From: Thunnus maccoyii | Lineage: Eukaryota > Chordata > Actinopteri > Scombriformes > Scombridae | Direction: 5' to 3' | DNA: 64,000 nucleotides | Assembly (NCBI RefSeq): GCF_910596095.1 | Contig: NC_056546.1 | Span: 16,144,425 to 16,208,424, forward strand | In this document: positions 24,719 through 36,223 of the stretch, one piece after another | Layout of the letters: each line of letters begins with the position of its first letter | How positions within the stretch are numbered: the stretch's first letter is position 1 | Made by a program: the position numbers and the translations under genes | Notes under the pieces: generated by a model | What the model saw: only the letters and a program-made list of their open reading frames with translations | The model's database searches: none | Told to the model about the DNA's origin: nothing

Positions 24719-27700
24719 TTAGTCTTGTAATTTGCGCTCCAGCTCTGAGAAAACTTTCGCATTGATTTCATCCACTTCATCTTCCACCTGTGCGAAAAAA
24801 GACAATTACGACATGAACATGAGTGTTTTAGTAATACATTTTTTCCATGTTTCCAGGCACAACAAAACCTTTACTTTGTAGCGGTAATGAAGTACATCAA
24901 AATAAGATTCCCTTTTCCTCATTATAATTTTCCTCTACTCTAGGTGCCAAAGCTGAAAAACTCTACCCACAGACTGGAAAATCACTGTTTGGTTTGATTG
25001 CTCAGCCCTTAAGGGGACATATTAAGCTTTTTCTGGTTTTCTGTTATTTATATACTGTTATGATGTCCAAAATATATGCTTAACATGATCAAAGTTCTAA
25101 AACGTGAAGTTAACGAAATGCTCCGTGCAAGTGAAAAGCCCAGGCTTCAGCCTGATCTGAATGCCTCCTCTGCGACATTTTTTTCTACCTTGACGATGAG
25201 CTGACGCTGGATCTTTCATTCAGTGGCCTTTGTTGCTAAGGTTGTTACTCTCATATTTGGGATCATATTTCGGCTCAAACATGTATGGATGTATTTGAGA
25301 AGTTGACATTTTGAGTAAAGAATGAGAAAAGGTAGTAAAATCCTACTACTAGAGTTTGTTTCATGGTTTGTTGATGTAGCTTCAGGAGCTAAAACGGCCT
25401 GTTTCACACAAAGGCTGGACTGAGGAGCTGCATAAAGTGTCAGTATGAGTTAAATGAGGATTTCTTTTTAACTGTAAATCATGCAAAGATATTCCAGTAG
25501 AGCCCCAGATTAAAAACATAGACTTAAAAGTGTGCATAATAGGTCCCCTTTAATAAAGGGTCCAAAAATAAAAATAAAATGAGTTTCATCACAATTTTCC
25601 ACACATGATGATTTGAATATCCAAATAAATTAGCAACTTCTGAAACCAATCCCAACGTGAGACCAGCAGAGAGGCTAGGTGTCAAAACAACAACCTGCAC
25701 AAATCTCTGCTCATCTACAAAAAAAAGAGAAAAAAAAAGAGCAAGAAGACAGAAGTACAGATCTTGATTATCACCTGTTCCACCGTGTCTACTTCTGGAA
25801 TATAAAACTGCAACATGTTCTGGATGCCGTTCTTCAGGGTCACTGTAGAGCTGGGACAGCCTGTGCAAGAGCCCACCAGCTTCAGCTTGACCGTGCCGTC
25901 CTCAAAACCCTTAAAGATGACATCACCTCCATCCTCCTGCACTGTGGGTCTTGTGAGTCAAAGAGGCCATATCATGTTGTACAGAACAAAACAGCACAAA
26001 GGATACATAAAGACTCATATCAGTACAAGTGTTTTCTACCACACTGTCAGCATCTTTTTTATGAGTAAAGAAATATGATAAAGGAAATATTTGATCAGGA
26101 TTTAATTCATATTTAAAATACATTAAGTACAAACAGTGAGCAACTGCCATAACATATTGCCAAATTGCATTACTAGCTTTGTACCTGATTCTGGTGTCAA
26201 GAAGCTCCTTTATCATCGACACAATATCATCATCATCTTCAGACATACCTACAGTACAATAGACATACAGTGTGAAGAGATTTACGCAATGTACAGTACA
26301 TCAGATGGCCGAGACGGACATGTTGCATACTCACTGCTTTCATGGTGCACTGCTCCTATTGTTATTGGGTCACCACTCTCAAAGAACTTAGCAATGGTAT
26401 CCAAAGCATGACGCTTGATGTCTGTCCACTCCACATCCTCATCTGTCTGACAGGACACCAGCAATCTCATGTGTTATCTCACCATAGAGGTTTCACAGGA
26501 ATAGAGTCACAGAGACAAGCTGTTAAGAGTACATTTAATACTTACTTTAGTGACTGTGATGAAGTCAGGGCCAAAGAACACACTTTTTACTCCTTCAATT
26601 TCAAACAGGTCCCTGAAGGAAACATGTTATCATGTGATTATTCAACAAAAATTAAAAACATACCAATGACAGCATGAAGTCTGCGTTCATTTTAGTTCAT
26701 TCAGTGATAACAACATCGACTTGTCCTGGCTTTTATCTAGAGTGTCACTGATGATTGCACTGTCTTTCGAGATGTCATTTTTTAATCAAGACAAGATAAA
26801 ATGTATCAGTAAAAACAAAACATCATATCTACACAATGCATTCATGCAGTCAGTTGAATTTGGAGTATCGCAAAGTGTAATTTGTCACAGCTACTGTATG
26901 TACTTTTCAACCAAGTAACCTCATCACTGTCAAATCTGAAGACAAACATGCATTCCTCAATGAAGATAATGTTCATTTTCAAAGCATTATGTCTGAGCAT
27001 GACACACAACCTGGCTAAAGATGAACATTCAGCTGAGCTCGGAGAGGGAAAGTCAAGCGTCCCACTTCCTAGAACTGGTTTACCAGGGAGAAACTTCAAG
27101 CTTCTGGGGTTTGGAGTGTCTTGAGTTTGGATGGAGAGGTGTCTTACTGAAACATGTTTAAAAAAAAGCATCTTAGTTAAGATTTTGTGTCTACATTCAT
27201 TAATACATGTTTTGGTGGAAAGTGACTGTCCAGAAAGTGGTTTCTCACTTGAGAAGTGTGTGGTTCCTGTGCTGGACAGAGGCTGAACTCTCCTGAAGCT
27301 CTGGGTCGAGCACTGAGTGTGGTATGAGCTCGTCTTGTCTGGAAACCTTACAACAAAAAGCGTATTATTACTACCACCATGTCTGTCAGTCAACACAGGA
27401 ATTCAACTCATTCATTTATTGAGGCAGGCCTAAATAGCGATGTGGTGTTGGATGGAAGAAAGCAACGTCAGCAAATGTTTGACTTAGTTGTTGGCTCAAT
27501 ATTTTAATGTACAAGTCTGCAAACTAAGTATCCAGCGGTTAAGCAATTAAACGGACAATTAAGTAATTGTTAAACATTAGCTGCCATGTTAGCTGACAAA
27601 AATACCTGGGATCAGGAAAAGCCCTTAACATATGAAATTGTTAATTGTATGAAAATACGCCAAATCAGGAAGCTAATTAAACTAGCTGCCAGATATCTCC

Positions 27701-27942
27701 ACTTATGAGGAATAATGGGATTACTTTGTGTCGCAGTTTGCTAGTTAGCTAGCTACACGTATTATCTCCACGACACGTCCGAGTCAGGTTTATACTTTAA
27801 CACAAGCATTAAATCTCATCACATAAGCAGCACAACGTGTTCACAAAACGACATGTTACAGCCTTGAAAAGTCAAACCTAATGTGAGTCGTATTTATTGT
27901 CCGTAGCAACCGGTGGAGACCCCATCTCACATGCGACGCCAT
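24719..27942 (-). CDS. nfu1: NFU1 iron-sulfur cluster scaffold, mitochondrial
   Basis: Late-acting mitochondrial carrier that delivers 4Fe-4S clusters to lipoyl synthase and respiratory enzymes (family knowledge). Eight exons, 261 aa: 27878-27942, 27249-27346, 27011-27146, 26546-26612, 26335-26446, 26185-26248, 25775-25949, 24719-24787. All splice sites are GT..AG and the frame is continuous. The start [15 protein letters not shown] is basic and lacks acid residues, as a mitochondrial presequence should. The Nfu N-terminal domain begins at IQTQDTPNP and includes KFLPGKPV. The C-terminal NifU-like domain holds GSCTGCPSS, whose Cys209 and Cys212 form the cluster-binding CxxC. The last exon adds an acidic tail. 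It is in tandem with ccar1 and divergent from the TMEM150-like gene, with about 1.5 kb between start codons. A transposon-like element lies directly upstream. Confidence 0.97.
25009..25552. mobile_element. foldback/TIR DNA element in nfu1 intron 7
   Basis: The left end TTAAGGGGACATATTAAGC and the right end CATAATAGGTCCCCTTTA are inverted copies of TAAAGGGGACCTATTATG, a terminal repeat I know from many teleost elements. The interior (544 nt in total) has no transposase frame. It lies between the last two coding exons of nfu1. Confidence 0.75.
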
Positions 27943-28007
27943 TTTGTTTGTTTTGAAAATGAGAACCGCGGGTCGTGTCTAGCTGGTAACCCTAGATTAC
28001 CAGAAAC

Positions 28008-28017
28008 TCTCGCGAGA
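28008..28017. promoter_or_regulatory. TCTCGCGAGA palindrome (BANP-type motif), proximal
   Basis: Exact 10-nt palindrome TCTCGCGAGA, 66 nt upstream of the nfu1 ATG. In vertebrates this motif is bound by BANP and activates CpG-island housekeeping promoters (established). Here it lies inside the left terminal repeat of a transposon-like element. Confidence 0.65.
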
Positions 28018-28180
28018 TTTATACGCGTTGTTCTTTCATTGTACGCGTTATTTATCATTGTACAAAAATAATTCTGTTTTATGATGTGACAACGCAGTGA
28101 TTAATGTCTGGTTAGGTTTAGGTACAAAAAACACTTGGTTAGGGTTAAGGAAATATGATGGTTTTGGTTAAAATGATCTC

Positions 28181-28190
28181 TCTCGCGAGA
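28181..28190. promoter_or_regulatory. TCTCGCGAGA palindrome (BANP-type motif), distal
   Basis: Second exact copy of the palindrome, in the right terminal repeat of the same element, 173 nt from the first. It lies between nfu1 and the divergent TMEM150-like gene. Confidence 0.6.
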
Positions 28191-28222
28191 TCTTTCGCAA
28201 ATCTAAGGTTACCACCTAAACA

Positions 28223-29240
28223 AGACGCTTCTTGTGGTGGACAGCGCGAAATCCTGATTAGAGGGTTGATTGATATAGACTTCTCTTTAGTGTGTTTTCT
28301 CATGGCAACAATGAAGTTAATTTATCGGTAGAAAATCAAACAAAAAAGATACAGTAATAATACTAATACATCGTGGTCATAAGAAGCTGCGTCTATCATG
28401 ATAGCAGCACAACAAGGTGGTAAAATTTCAATTTAAGTAATAAATTAAGTCATATATATATATATATATGAAAACATGAAATATTAGAGTATGAAGTTTT
28501 TTCACAATAACTACACTTGAGACAGAATTCAGAAACTACATTTATTTAAGTAAGGTAGTAGTAGTACTCAAGTAGTAGTAGGCTACCACAGTGTAAAAAT
28601 ACTCAATTACAATGATCGGTTGATTAAAATGTCACTACATCATATGTTCCTAGAGTAATATGTTTCTTAATCTTGAAAGTAACTGGTAACTATAGCTGAA
28701 AAATGAATGTATTGGAGTAAAATGCACAATATTTACCTCTGAAATGGAGTTGAGTAGAAGTTTAAAGTGGCATGAAAATGGAAATACTCAAGTTCAGTAT
28801 AATTACTTCAAAATTGTACTTGAGTAAATGTGGTTAGGTACTTTCCAGCACTGTATGACAGGGGAAAACAAAGCATTACAAGTCATTACAAGTATTCAAA
28901 GAATTTCTTACATAATAGTCCTATTGTTTTAGTTCTCCAACCTGACATTTACCTAAAGTATTAGTGCACATATACATACAGGTTTTCTGCAGGGAGACTC
29001 CATATTTCAAAGCCAAAGTGACTAGTAGTGGATCATATACTCCTGTAGCTGTAGTAGTAACTGGCTTAAGATGGAGCATATAGGTGAGTCTATTTGAAAA
29101 TAAAACATGCAACGTGACAGCGCCAATAAGGCCCACCCCATGTTTCCCAACATTTGTTCAGACAGGGCAAGGTGGTGCTCAAAAGGAGTGGCACAGTAAG
29201 AGAAACTCTCTCATAAAAGCCGGGCTGTAATCTGGATGGT
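28223..29240. other. intergenic between nfu1 and the TMEM150-like gene
   Basis: Holds an AT dinucleotide run at 28,453-28,469 and, from about 28,550 to 28,857, a diverged copy of a dispersed repeat. A TATA-like CATAAAAG near 29,214 could serve the plus-strand gene, but the transcription start is not visible from sequence. Confidence 0.5.
28550..28857. repeat. dispersed repeat, TACTTGAGTAAATG family, copy 1
   Basis: Carries the series AAGTGGCATGAAAATGGAAA, TACTCAAGT, TCAAAATTGTACTTGAGTAA and TACTTTCCAGCACTG. The same series occurs at about 46,730-46,880. This is a very common teleost repeat type (from memory). No coding frame. Confidence 0.65.
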
Positions 29241-29492
29241 GGGAAACCATAACTTACTACAACAGTGCAACATTGTTTCCTTGAGGAGCCTCAACTACGG
29301 TTACATCCTATAGGGGTTGGACTTTTTTTCCTTTTTTTTTTTAAGTCTTGTACTTATCCTGCTATGAAATTATGAGACTGACTCGATGAGGAATCTACAA
29401 ACCCCTGAAGAGGTTTCCCTTTGAGTGTTTTCAAGACACCTTAAGGACTCCTTGTTTTAAATTTTGCTGCTATTCTTCTTTCGCGCTTAGAC

Positions 29493-32400
29493 ATGTTGCT
29501 CTGGATTATCTTTCCCATCTCCCTCTCCCTGGTGTCCTTCATCGGAACATGGAGCGTGTAAGTTTACCACAAATTCACACCTTCTCATTTGTCTTTACAC
29601 ACCGGTGAAACTATTACAACATTTTGTTTTACAAATGCAACTTTTATTCTGCCTCTGTGTGCTTTCATGCAAAAGTAATTAATTAAAAGTGAGTAATTAA
29701 TTTGAGACCTCCTGAATATTCTTAATGGGCCAGTAAATACAAATGTTCATCTGTATTCTTCACATCTTAAAGCGTTTAATTGAAAGCTGATGTGTGTTTG
29801 TAAGGTTTCATGACAATGTGACTTCTGACAGGCAATATTGACAGTGACCCATCTGAACTACATTATGATTGTCAAGATTTGTATTTGACACTGTACATTC
29901 TGGCTAAGGACATTAAGTAGTTATACTGATCACACTTGGACCTCAAACAGGGAGTGATCTGATAATATTACATTGTTTTGGTAGATATGATAACATATCT
30001 TTTATGTGCATTTCAACCATAGACTATACATAAAGAGATAAAGCATGAGAAAAGTTGTGCTGTACTAAAGGTACAGTACAAGTATTATGACAGCCTTGAA
30101 ATATGTGATCAAGCTAGTTTTGTCTTGCAAGGTGTGCAGACAGGACCATCAAGATATCTCAACAGACAATACCCGCAAGCATGCCTGTAAATCAAAGTGC
30201 ATGTTGATAATTATTAAGCTTTGTTAGTTACTGGCTGCCACCCACGCAGTGATGTTTTTCCTTTCTACATCAGTCCTATTTGTTCATTCTTGCTTTGCCA
30301 CCCACATCTATTTAGTATTTTACTGAATATCTTATTTATTTATAAATATTGATGAGTAATTAAGTTGTTCAGAGTACTTTTTTGTGTCATTACAGGTGGT
30401 TTCAGACTATAGTCAAGTGTTTTTTTTCTTTTCAGTGTTAAAAATATTGGTGTTTATTCACTGCTCTCAATGGTTTCATACCTCAGAAATCCTTAAAATT
30501 GAAAAATATTCTGCCTTTTTCCCAAAAAAAGGAAGATATGCTCTTTCTAGAGGCTGTATTATAACATAACAAAAACTACCAAATGCTGAAATTCCTGTCA
30601 AAATTCTGGCATCATCTGACATGTTTTTGTTTTACGTTTATAGATATGGCCTGGCCTTCTACAACAATCATGTGTGCTCCCTCAGTGACTGGTGAGTTGA
30701 GTCTCATTACTGTAGATAGTCATAAATTTGAACATTTGACGAACATTTGAATAATGTTCGATTCTCTAAAACCTCACTGATTTGTCTTCAGGGGGGGTAA
30801 CAACTTCTGCAGTGGGAATCTGTCCACTGACTGTTGCCACGTTCCCACCATAAGGTAAAAATACAGTTCACTTAATTCCATCTTTAATGTTTCCTTCCTT
30901 ATGAGACATTGCCAATAATTAACTGAACAAATTTATGATTCTAGCTCAAGTGGAACCAGAGCGCCAGAAAATTCACTTTTTACAGCCACAATCAATGCTG
31001 GATCCTTTCTGTGTGAGTTTACCTGCTCGAGACACATTATACAGTAAATAATACAAGTGATATGTGTTAACCAACTGTGATCTCCTCTTTAGTTCTGCTG
31101 TTCTGCATATTCCACCATGCCCACATCATGGAGAAACATGCATGTCATTCCATGCTGAGCAGGATTGCGATGGCCTTTGGTGTGGTGGCAGCACTCGGGG
31201 CGTTCGCAGCTGGAAACTGCAACGTAAGTATCTGCTGCTGAATATGTGTGGATACGTTTTAAATTATCATTTTCATCCGATATAAAAAATACATCCCACA
31301 AAACAGTCAAATCTGACAAGACATCATCATACAATGTTAACAATAAAGTTTAACAGCCTCTATTTGCACCTGTGCAGAAAGAGCAAATAAAGGTAGGTGA
31401 CTGTTTGTTTTGTGTCTTCTGTAATGATTTATTTACAGCACAAGAAAAGTCGGCAAAGCCTTGGTTTAGTTTTATATAAATTGTACCATATTTATCTGAG
31501 TAAGAACATTGTAATGAACAAGTCCATTAACACAGTATCCACAATGAGAGAGAGCACAATTTAATTTTCTGTTACTAAACACCAGTTAAACAGCTGTTAT
31601 CTGCACTATAAACCAAATTAAAATATTATATTTTAATGTAATGTGTTTACTGCATCATTAAAACCAGACATCCTATTTAGTTAAACTGGAGTGGAAGGGA
31701 ACCACTTGCAATGAAAGGATTTCCTGGTAAATTCCAATATCACAACAAACACAAACATTTGAACACATATGAGTAATAGCAGGAAGTAGTTCTCGTAATT
31801 AGATGAGACGTTAAACTGCACTCTTTACACTCTTTATCTCAATACATCTTTACTGTAGATGACAGCTACAGGTTTGTTTTTTATGTCATAAACAAACATA
31901 AAACCATTAATAACATAGAGCAATAACAGGAAACTCCTGTGTGGACACACAGATAGCAATCTATATATCAATCCCTCCTCTGATTTTCAAAATCTGTCTG
32001 TCTATTGACTTTACTTCCTGTCCTCCACAGCCACATTACCTGTCACTGCTGCACTACCTTGGAGCTGCCATCAGTTTCCTGTGCATCTGCTTCTACACTG
32101 TCCTGCTCACTGATCTGACCAGGAAGTGTGTGCTGACGGGATATGAGAGGGTTCTCTACCCTTTACGCATCGTCTCCACTACACTTCAAACCATCGTCAC
32201 CATCTGCTGTATCCTTTTATTAATCTAAATTACTTGTCATTTTGTGCGGTAAGCATTCCACAAAACCCCCCATAAATTATGACCACAGGCGTGCAGTGAG
32301 TTGCGGTTGGTATAGTAAGTAGCACAACAGTAAACTATGGTTGCTTTGGTGTGGCTTGAATCAGGACATTTCAGCAATTGACTTCAGCTGTAATGCTTGA

Positions 32401-33395
32401 GTAACTCTCCAGCTGTTCTCCCTCTGTGCCATAATCGGATCCGGTCCGCTGCTGTGTTTACAAAGTGGGACTGGTCACAACAGAAGCAGCTACACTACAT
32501 TAATAGAAGTGATGGCTTTTTTTTCTCTATCAATCTTTAACCATTGTTTCCCAATAACACCCACTGTCAAATTTAATATGCACCATCTTCACCATGCTTC
32601 CATCTAGAAGCTTCACTGTAGTAGTTCAGGGTTTAATGTCGAGCTCAAAGGTACCTTGACACTCGTTGATGATGCACACCTCCAAGTTTGATGACTAAAC
32701 CTCTAAACCTCCGGTTAGAAGCTGCCCTAATCAAAATTGAGTACATTATTCACGTGTGCATATATATATACACACTAGCCTGTGTATGCAAGAACATGAG
32801 GTACTGTACTCCAGGATCCATCACACAGATTTAATCATATATATGTGCCATATGTGCCTTGATGAAGGTTATACATTTTGCTAAAGTTGACTAATCATTT
32901 AGAAGAAATAACTATTTCTAAATAGAAATCTGTGTAAAAAGTGTATCCATGAAGTTTCTCAGAGAGTTATGGTATTTCTAAAAGTACTACATCACAGGCT
33001 CCAGTTGTTTTTGACTGAGCACTAAAAGTATATTTTGTGCCTTGATACATTTCAGTTTTGTCGTCATTGAAGTTTTTAAGCTGTTCAGGAGAAAATCTCA
33101 GAGGTGATTTTTCACCAGTGAGACATGTAACTGCTGTACTGTGGGCGATCTGCAGACCAGCCACTAACTGTTCCATACATCCTTAACTCGAAACCCTTCA
33201 GATACTATTTTATTTGCCCAGGACGAATACTTTTATATCCATTTGTCTGCCATATTCGAGTGGATGCTCAGCGTCAACCTGGAGCTGTTTGAGCTCAGCT
33301 ATGTTGTGGAGTTCAGCTTCTTCTCGTCCTTCATGCTTTCAAATCTGCTGAGCAAAAGAGAGGAAGAAAAGCCTCTGATGATACAGATGTCGTGA
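29493..33395 (+). CDS. tmem150a: TMEM150/DRAM-family membrane protein, TMEM150A-like
   Basis: Seven exons, 248 aa: 29493-29557, 30644-30691, 30792-30854, 30945-31012, 31093-31223, 32031-32208, 33202-33395, all GT..AG and in frame. The protein has about six hydrophobic segments (near residues 3-23, 72-92, 103-123, 131-152, 170-190 and 202-232), as in the Frag1/DRAM/Sfk1 family. The start MLLWIIFPISLSLVSF and the following NNHVCSLSDW resemble human TMEM150A, which also has paired Cys in the first loop (here DCCHVP). Family marks are GN after segment 3 and FEW in the last segment. TMEM150A supports plasma-membrane PI4KA/PI(4,5)P2 supply, and relatives act in autophagy (established). The usual PPES stretch of the first loop is replaced by RAPENS, so orthology to TMEM150A rather than TMEM150B is probable, not certain. 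It is convergent with eif4e. Confidence 0.85.
29558..30643. other. intron 1 of the TMEM150-like gene
   Basis: First intron, 1.1 kb, AT-rich. The small open frame at 30,384-30,569 has no splice-consistent role. Nothing else is recognised. Confidence 0.5.
31224..32030. other. intron of the TMEM150-like gene
   Basis: AT-rich intron of 807 nt between coding exons 5 and 6. No element, hairpin or exon is recognised in it. Confidence 0.5.
32209..33201. other. last intron of the TMEM150-like gene
   Basis: This 993-nt intron separates exon 6 from the terminal exon. A short ATATAT run occurs near 32,759-32,771. No other feature is seen. Confidence 0.5.
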
Positions 33396-34050
33396 TATCA
33401 GGCTGCCACGGTCCAGCTGGAGGAAAGCGAAGAGGGACTGAGTAATACATCTGTAAGGACAGTGGCTGGACTGTGGCTCGAAGACCAGTAATTGACTCTT
33501 CTGCTGGGATGGATCATTGATATCCACTAATGGATTATGACCACTTTTATTTCACCCTTTTGATACTGTTGCCTAAAACTGTGTTATTTTCTTTACTGGG
33601 TGTTTCCGTTCCTTAGATAAAACATTCCTTATTTATTGAAAAAAAAAACCTACAGCATATGAACAAAACACATCAGTGATGCTGCCAACAGAACAAGAAC
33701 AATTAATCTCAGGTATCATACGTTTCTCTGTACTTTGTGCTAATTAGATTTTTGTGCAATGCTCTTTTTGTTGGTTACATAATAGTCCTATTATGTGTCT
33801 GTCTATTGGCATTTCCAGTTTTAACATGTGTACAAATCACATAGTGAATAAGTTTACATAGTAAATCCCTCCACTCCCTCCCTCCCCACCCCACACTCCC
33901 AGATCCTCTAGATAGAGTATAATTTAGAAAAATAATAAATTACACAAATCAAGGACACTTAAGGACCAAAAAGTTATTAAAATCTCATTGATAGCTTAAT
34001 ATTAAGGTTCTTTATTTGGTCTAAGCACTTGTATATTGCTCTGGCACTTT

Positions 34051-34056
34051 AATAAA
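34051..34056 (+). promoter_or_regulatory. candidate poly(A) signal of the TMEM150-like gene
   Basis: AATAAA 656 nt after the stop codon. Another AATAAA lies at 33,934-33,939. Either would end the transcript before the foldback element at 34,431. Confidence 0.4.
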
Positions 34057-34430
34057 ATCATGAAGACTATACAAGCTGAGCAGTCCTGTTATTCAGCTTG
34101 AATGCAGATTTGACGTAGTAGCTCCGTCAGAAGGGTGGAGCAAGTTATACACCCCATTCAGACTTGAACCTCTGTGGAATCACAAGATCCTGTTTGACTG
34201 GATTATTAACAATTATTTAGCAAAAAAATGTTCCAACAGTTGATTCACAGTACATACTAAAGACGTCAACAGGCCAAGTTACATAAACAGAAGCCTCTCA
34301 TGCCGCGGCTGTTGTGTCATTTCCATTACAGAAATGTTAGGTGTGGTCTGTTTAATGTATTTCAGTGTATGGTTGTGTCAAATCAAACTAGTGGTTCTTT
34401 TTTTATGGTATTTAACTTTTGTAAAGCACC

Positions 34431-35039
34431 TTTAAAGGACACGTTCACAATTTTTAATAGTCAGATGCCCAAATGAACATTGAAACAGGTTTTACTTGTA
34501 ATCATTCCTCCTGTTCATACTGACGTTTACAAGATCACCTCCAATTGAGCTTCTAATGTAAGTGATGGGGGACAAAATCCAGTTGTTTTGAGCAAAATGT
34601 ACTTAAAACTTTATCTGAATTTAATATCTGTCAAATAAAAGGGATATCTTCCAGTCTTTTTTGTAAAAAAATTCCCTTTGGCTCTCAACGGACAGTGTTT
34701 CCCTGTTCAGCTGCAGTGGAAACATCTTAACAAAAAGAGGGAATTTCACACTAAAAAGACAGTAACTTTGAAAGATATGTACTTAATTTGACTGATTTGT
34801 TGAGCAGAAGCTTTATATTAGCTTCAAGTAAACCCTTAAATATATGTTTGCACATAAGGAGCGCTGTGGATTTTGTCTCCTATCACTTATTATATTGTGA
34901 GTGCATTATGAAGGGATCTTCTAATGGACAATATGAACAGGAGGAAAGATTACAGCAAGAAAAATGTGTCAATCTTCATTTTGACACCTAGCTGTTGTTT
35001 TAGGACAAACTTGGAAAAACTGTGAACCTGCCCTTTAAG
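34431..35039. mobile_element. foldback element, TTAAAGGACAGGTTCAC family, copy 1
   Basis: The left end TTAAAGGACACGTTCACAA matches the complement of the right end (CTGTGAACCTGCCCTTTAAG). The two halves are inverted copies along much of their length: ATCATTCCTCCTGTTCATAC on the left pairs with ATGAACAGGAGGAAAGATT on the right. It would form a hairpin of about 300 bp. No transposase is present. It lies between the convergent 3' ends of the TMEM150-like gene and eif4e. A second copy is at 45,569-46,234. Confidence 0.8.
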
Positions 35040-35121
35040 TCTTATATTTCCCACAGTTCAGTGCTACACTTCATGCTGTGAAAGCATAATTTCTCACAAA
35101 ACAAGACAACATGGTTGTAGT

Positions 35122-35127
35122 TTTAAT
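35122..35127 (-). promoter_or_regulatory. candidate poly(A) signal of eif4e
   Basis: TTTAAT on the plus strand is ATTAAA on the minus strand, about 1.1 kb after the eif4e stop codon. A canonical AATAAA (minus) occurs only further on, at 34,011-34,016, beyond the foldback element. The true end is uncertain. Confidence 0.3.
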
Positions 35128-36223
35128 GCAAAGCACTTAACCTTTACTTGAAAGAAGGTAATATACATCCTGGAATAACAGATAATAAAGATACATTATG
35201 AGCAAAATCATTTCACAATGAATATCATCTTTCCTTCGCATCAACTGAGAGAGGAGTGCGTTGTTATCTACAGTTTTTTGTTAGGAAGAAAACAGTGAAA
35301 AGCACACCTAATTCTGTCAGCATCTTTACTGTATGGTACACTGTAAAAAATGTCATCTATATGCAGTAGTCCACATTATTACCTTAATAACAAAAAGGAA
35401 AAAAAAGAAAAACAATTTGAAAAAAAAAAAAACACAAGTTCATGGTTGTCTTTCAACTAAGTAGTTCAACTGCAATGCATACATTATAAATAAATGTAAG
35501 GGGAAGAAAGAAAAGTTCAAAAAAGTACTACAAGCAATATTCCATAATTCCAGCATGGCTGAAACAATAAGTGGCCTTAAATCCAAATAATACACTTTGG
35601 AGTGTGACCACAGCTTTTACAAAACCTTTAAGATACTGTAGATTCTTCAAGCAGGCGTGTCTGAAAGTTCAACTCATGCGTAACACTTCTGGATAAATCA
35701 AGTTTAAAATTGCCCTTAAAATTTGTTCTGTGAACTGTAAGTTGCCTACTGTCTTTTCCTGTGAGGTGAGAAACACTTTTTTTTTTGTAGTTGTTGTTGT
35801 AAGGAGTGAGAACTCAGCATGAGAAAAACACAAGGCTGTATCGTTAAGAATTTTTTTTTTTCCAACTCCAAGCCATTAATTACTGAAAAAAAAAGCTTGT
35901 TCTCAGCTAAGCTAGGGGAGGTCACTGGTATTAATCACAGAACTCTTCAACTCTAAAAAAGGAAATTATTTGTGTTCTCTTGCTCATATCTGACATCTTC
36001 AAGCAAATGCTCTTCTCCTTTCCAGCCTCCTCCCTATTTATAACAGATCACTCCACTGATTTCATGTTGGGGGGAAGCTCCAACTGTACACACTATGAAC
36101 AAGTCTTGTTTCAATAAAAAGGGAAGGACACTACAGTAGTTGACAACTCAAAAAATTATTAATGTGATGATGCGGGTTTGTAATAATTGTTTAAATCTAC
36201 AGCAAGTTGAAATGAGAAGTTTT

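Larger units (their letters stand above)
27984..28222. mobile_element. short inverted-repeat element upstream of nfu1
   Basis: The left end reads TGGTAACCCTAGATTACCAG, AAAC and TCTCGCGAGA. The complement of the right end reads TGGTAACCTTAGATTTGCGA, AAGA and TCTCGCGAGA. The ends are thus about 34-nt inverted repeats around a 160-nt interior that contains GGTTAGGTTTAGGTACAAAA and CTTGGTTAGGGTTAAGGA, a motif pair familiar from dispersed fish repeats. It starts about 42 nt upstream of the nfu1 start codon, so it overlaps the likely promoter. No clear target duplication is visible. Confidence 0.65.
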
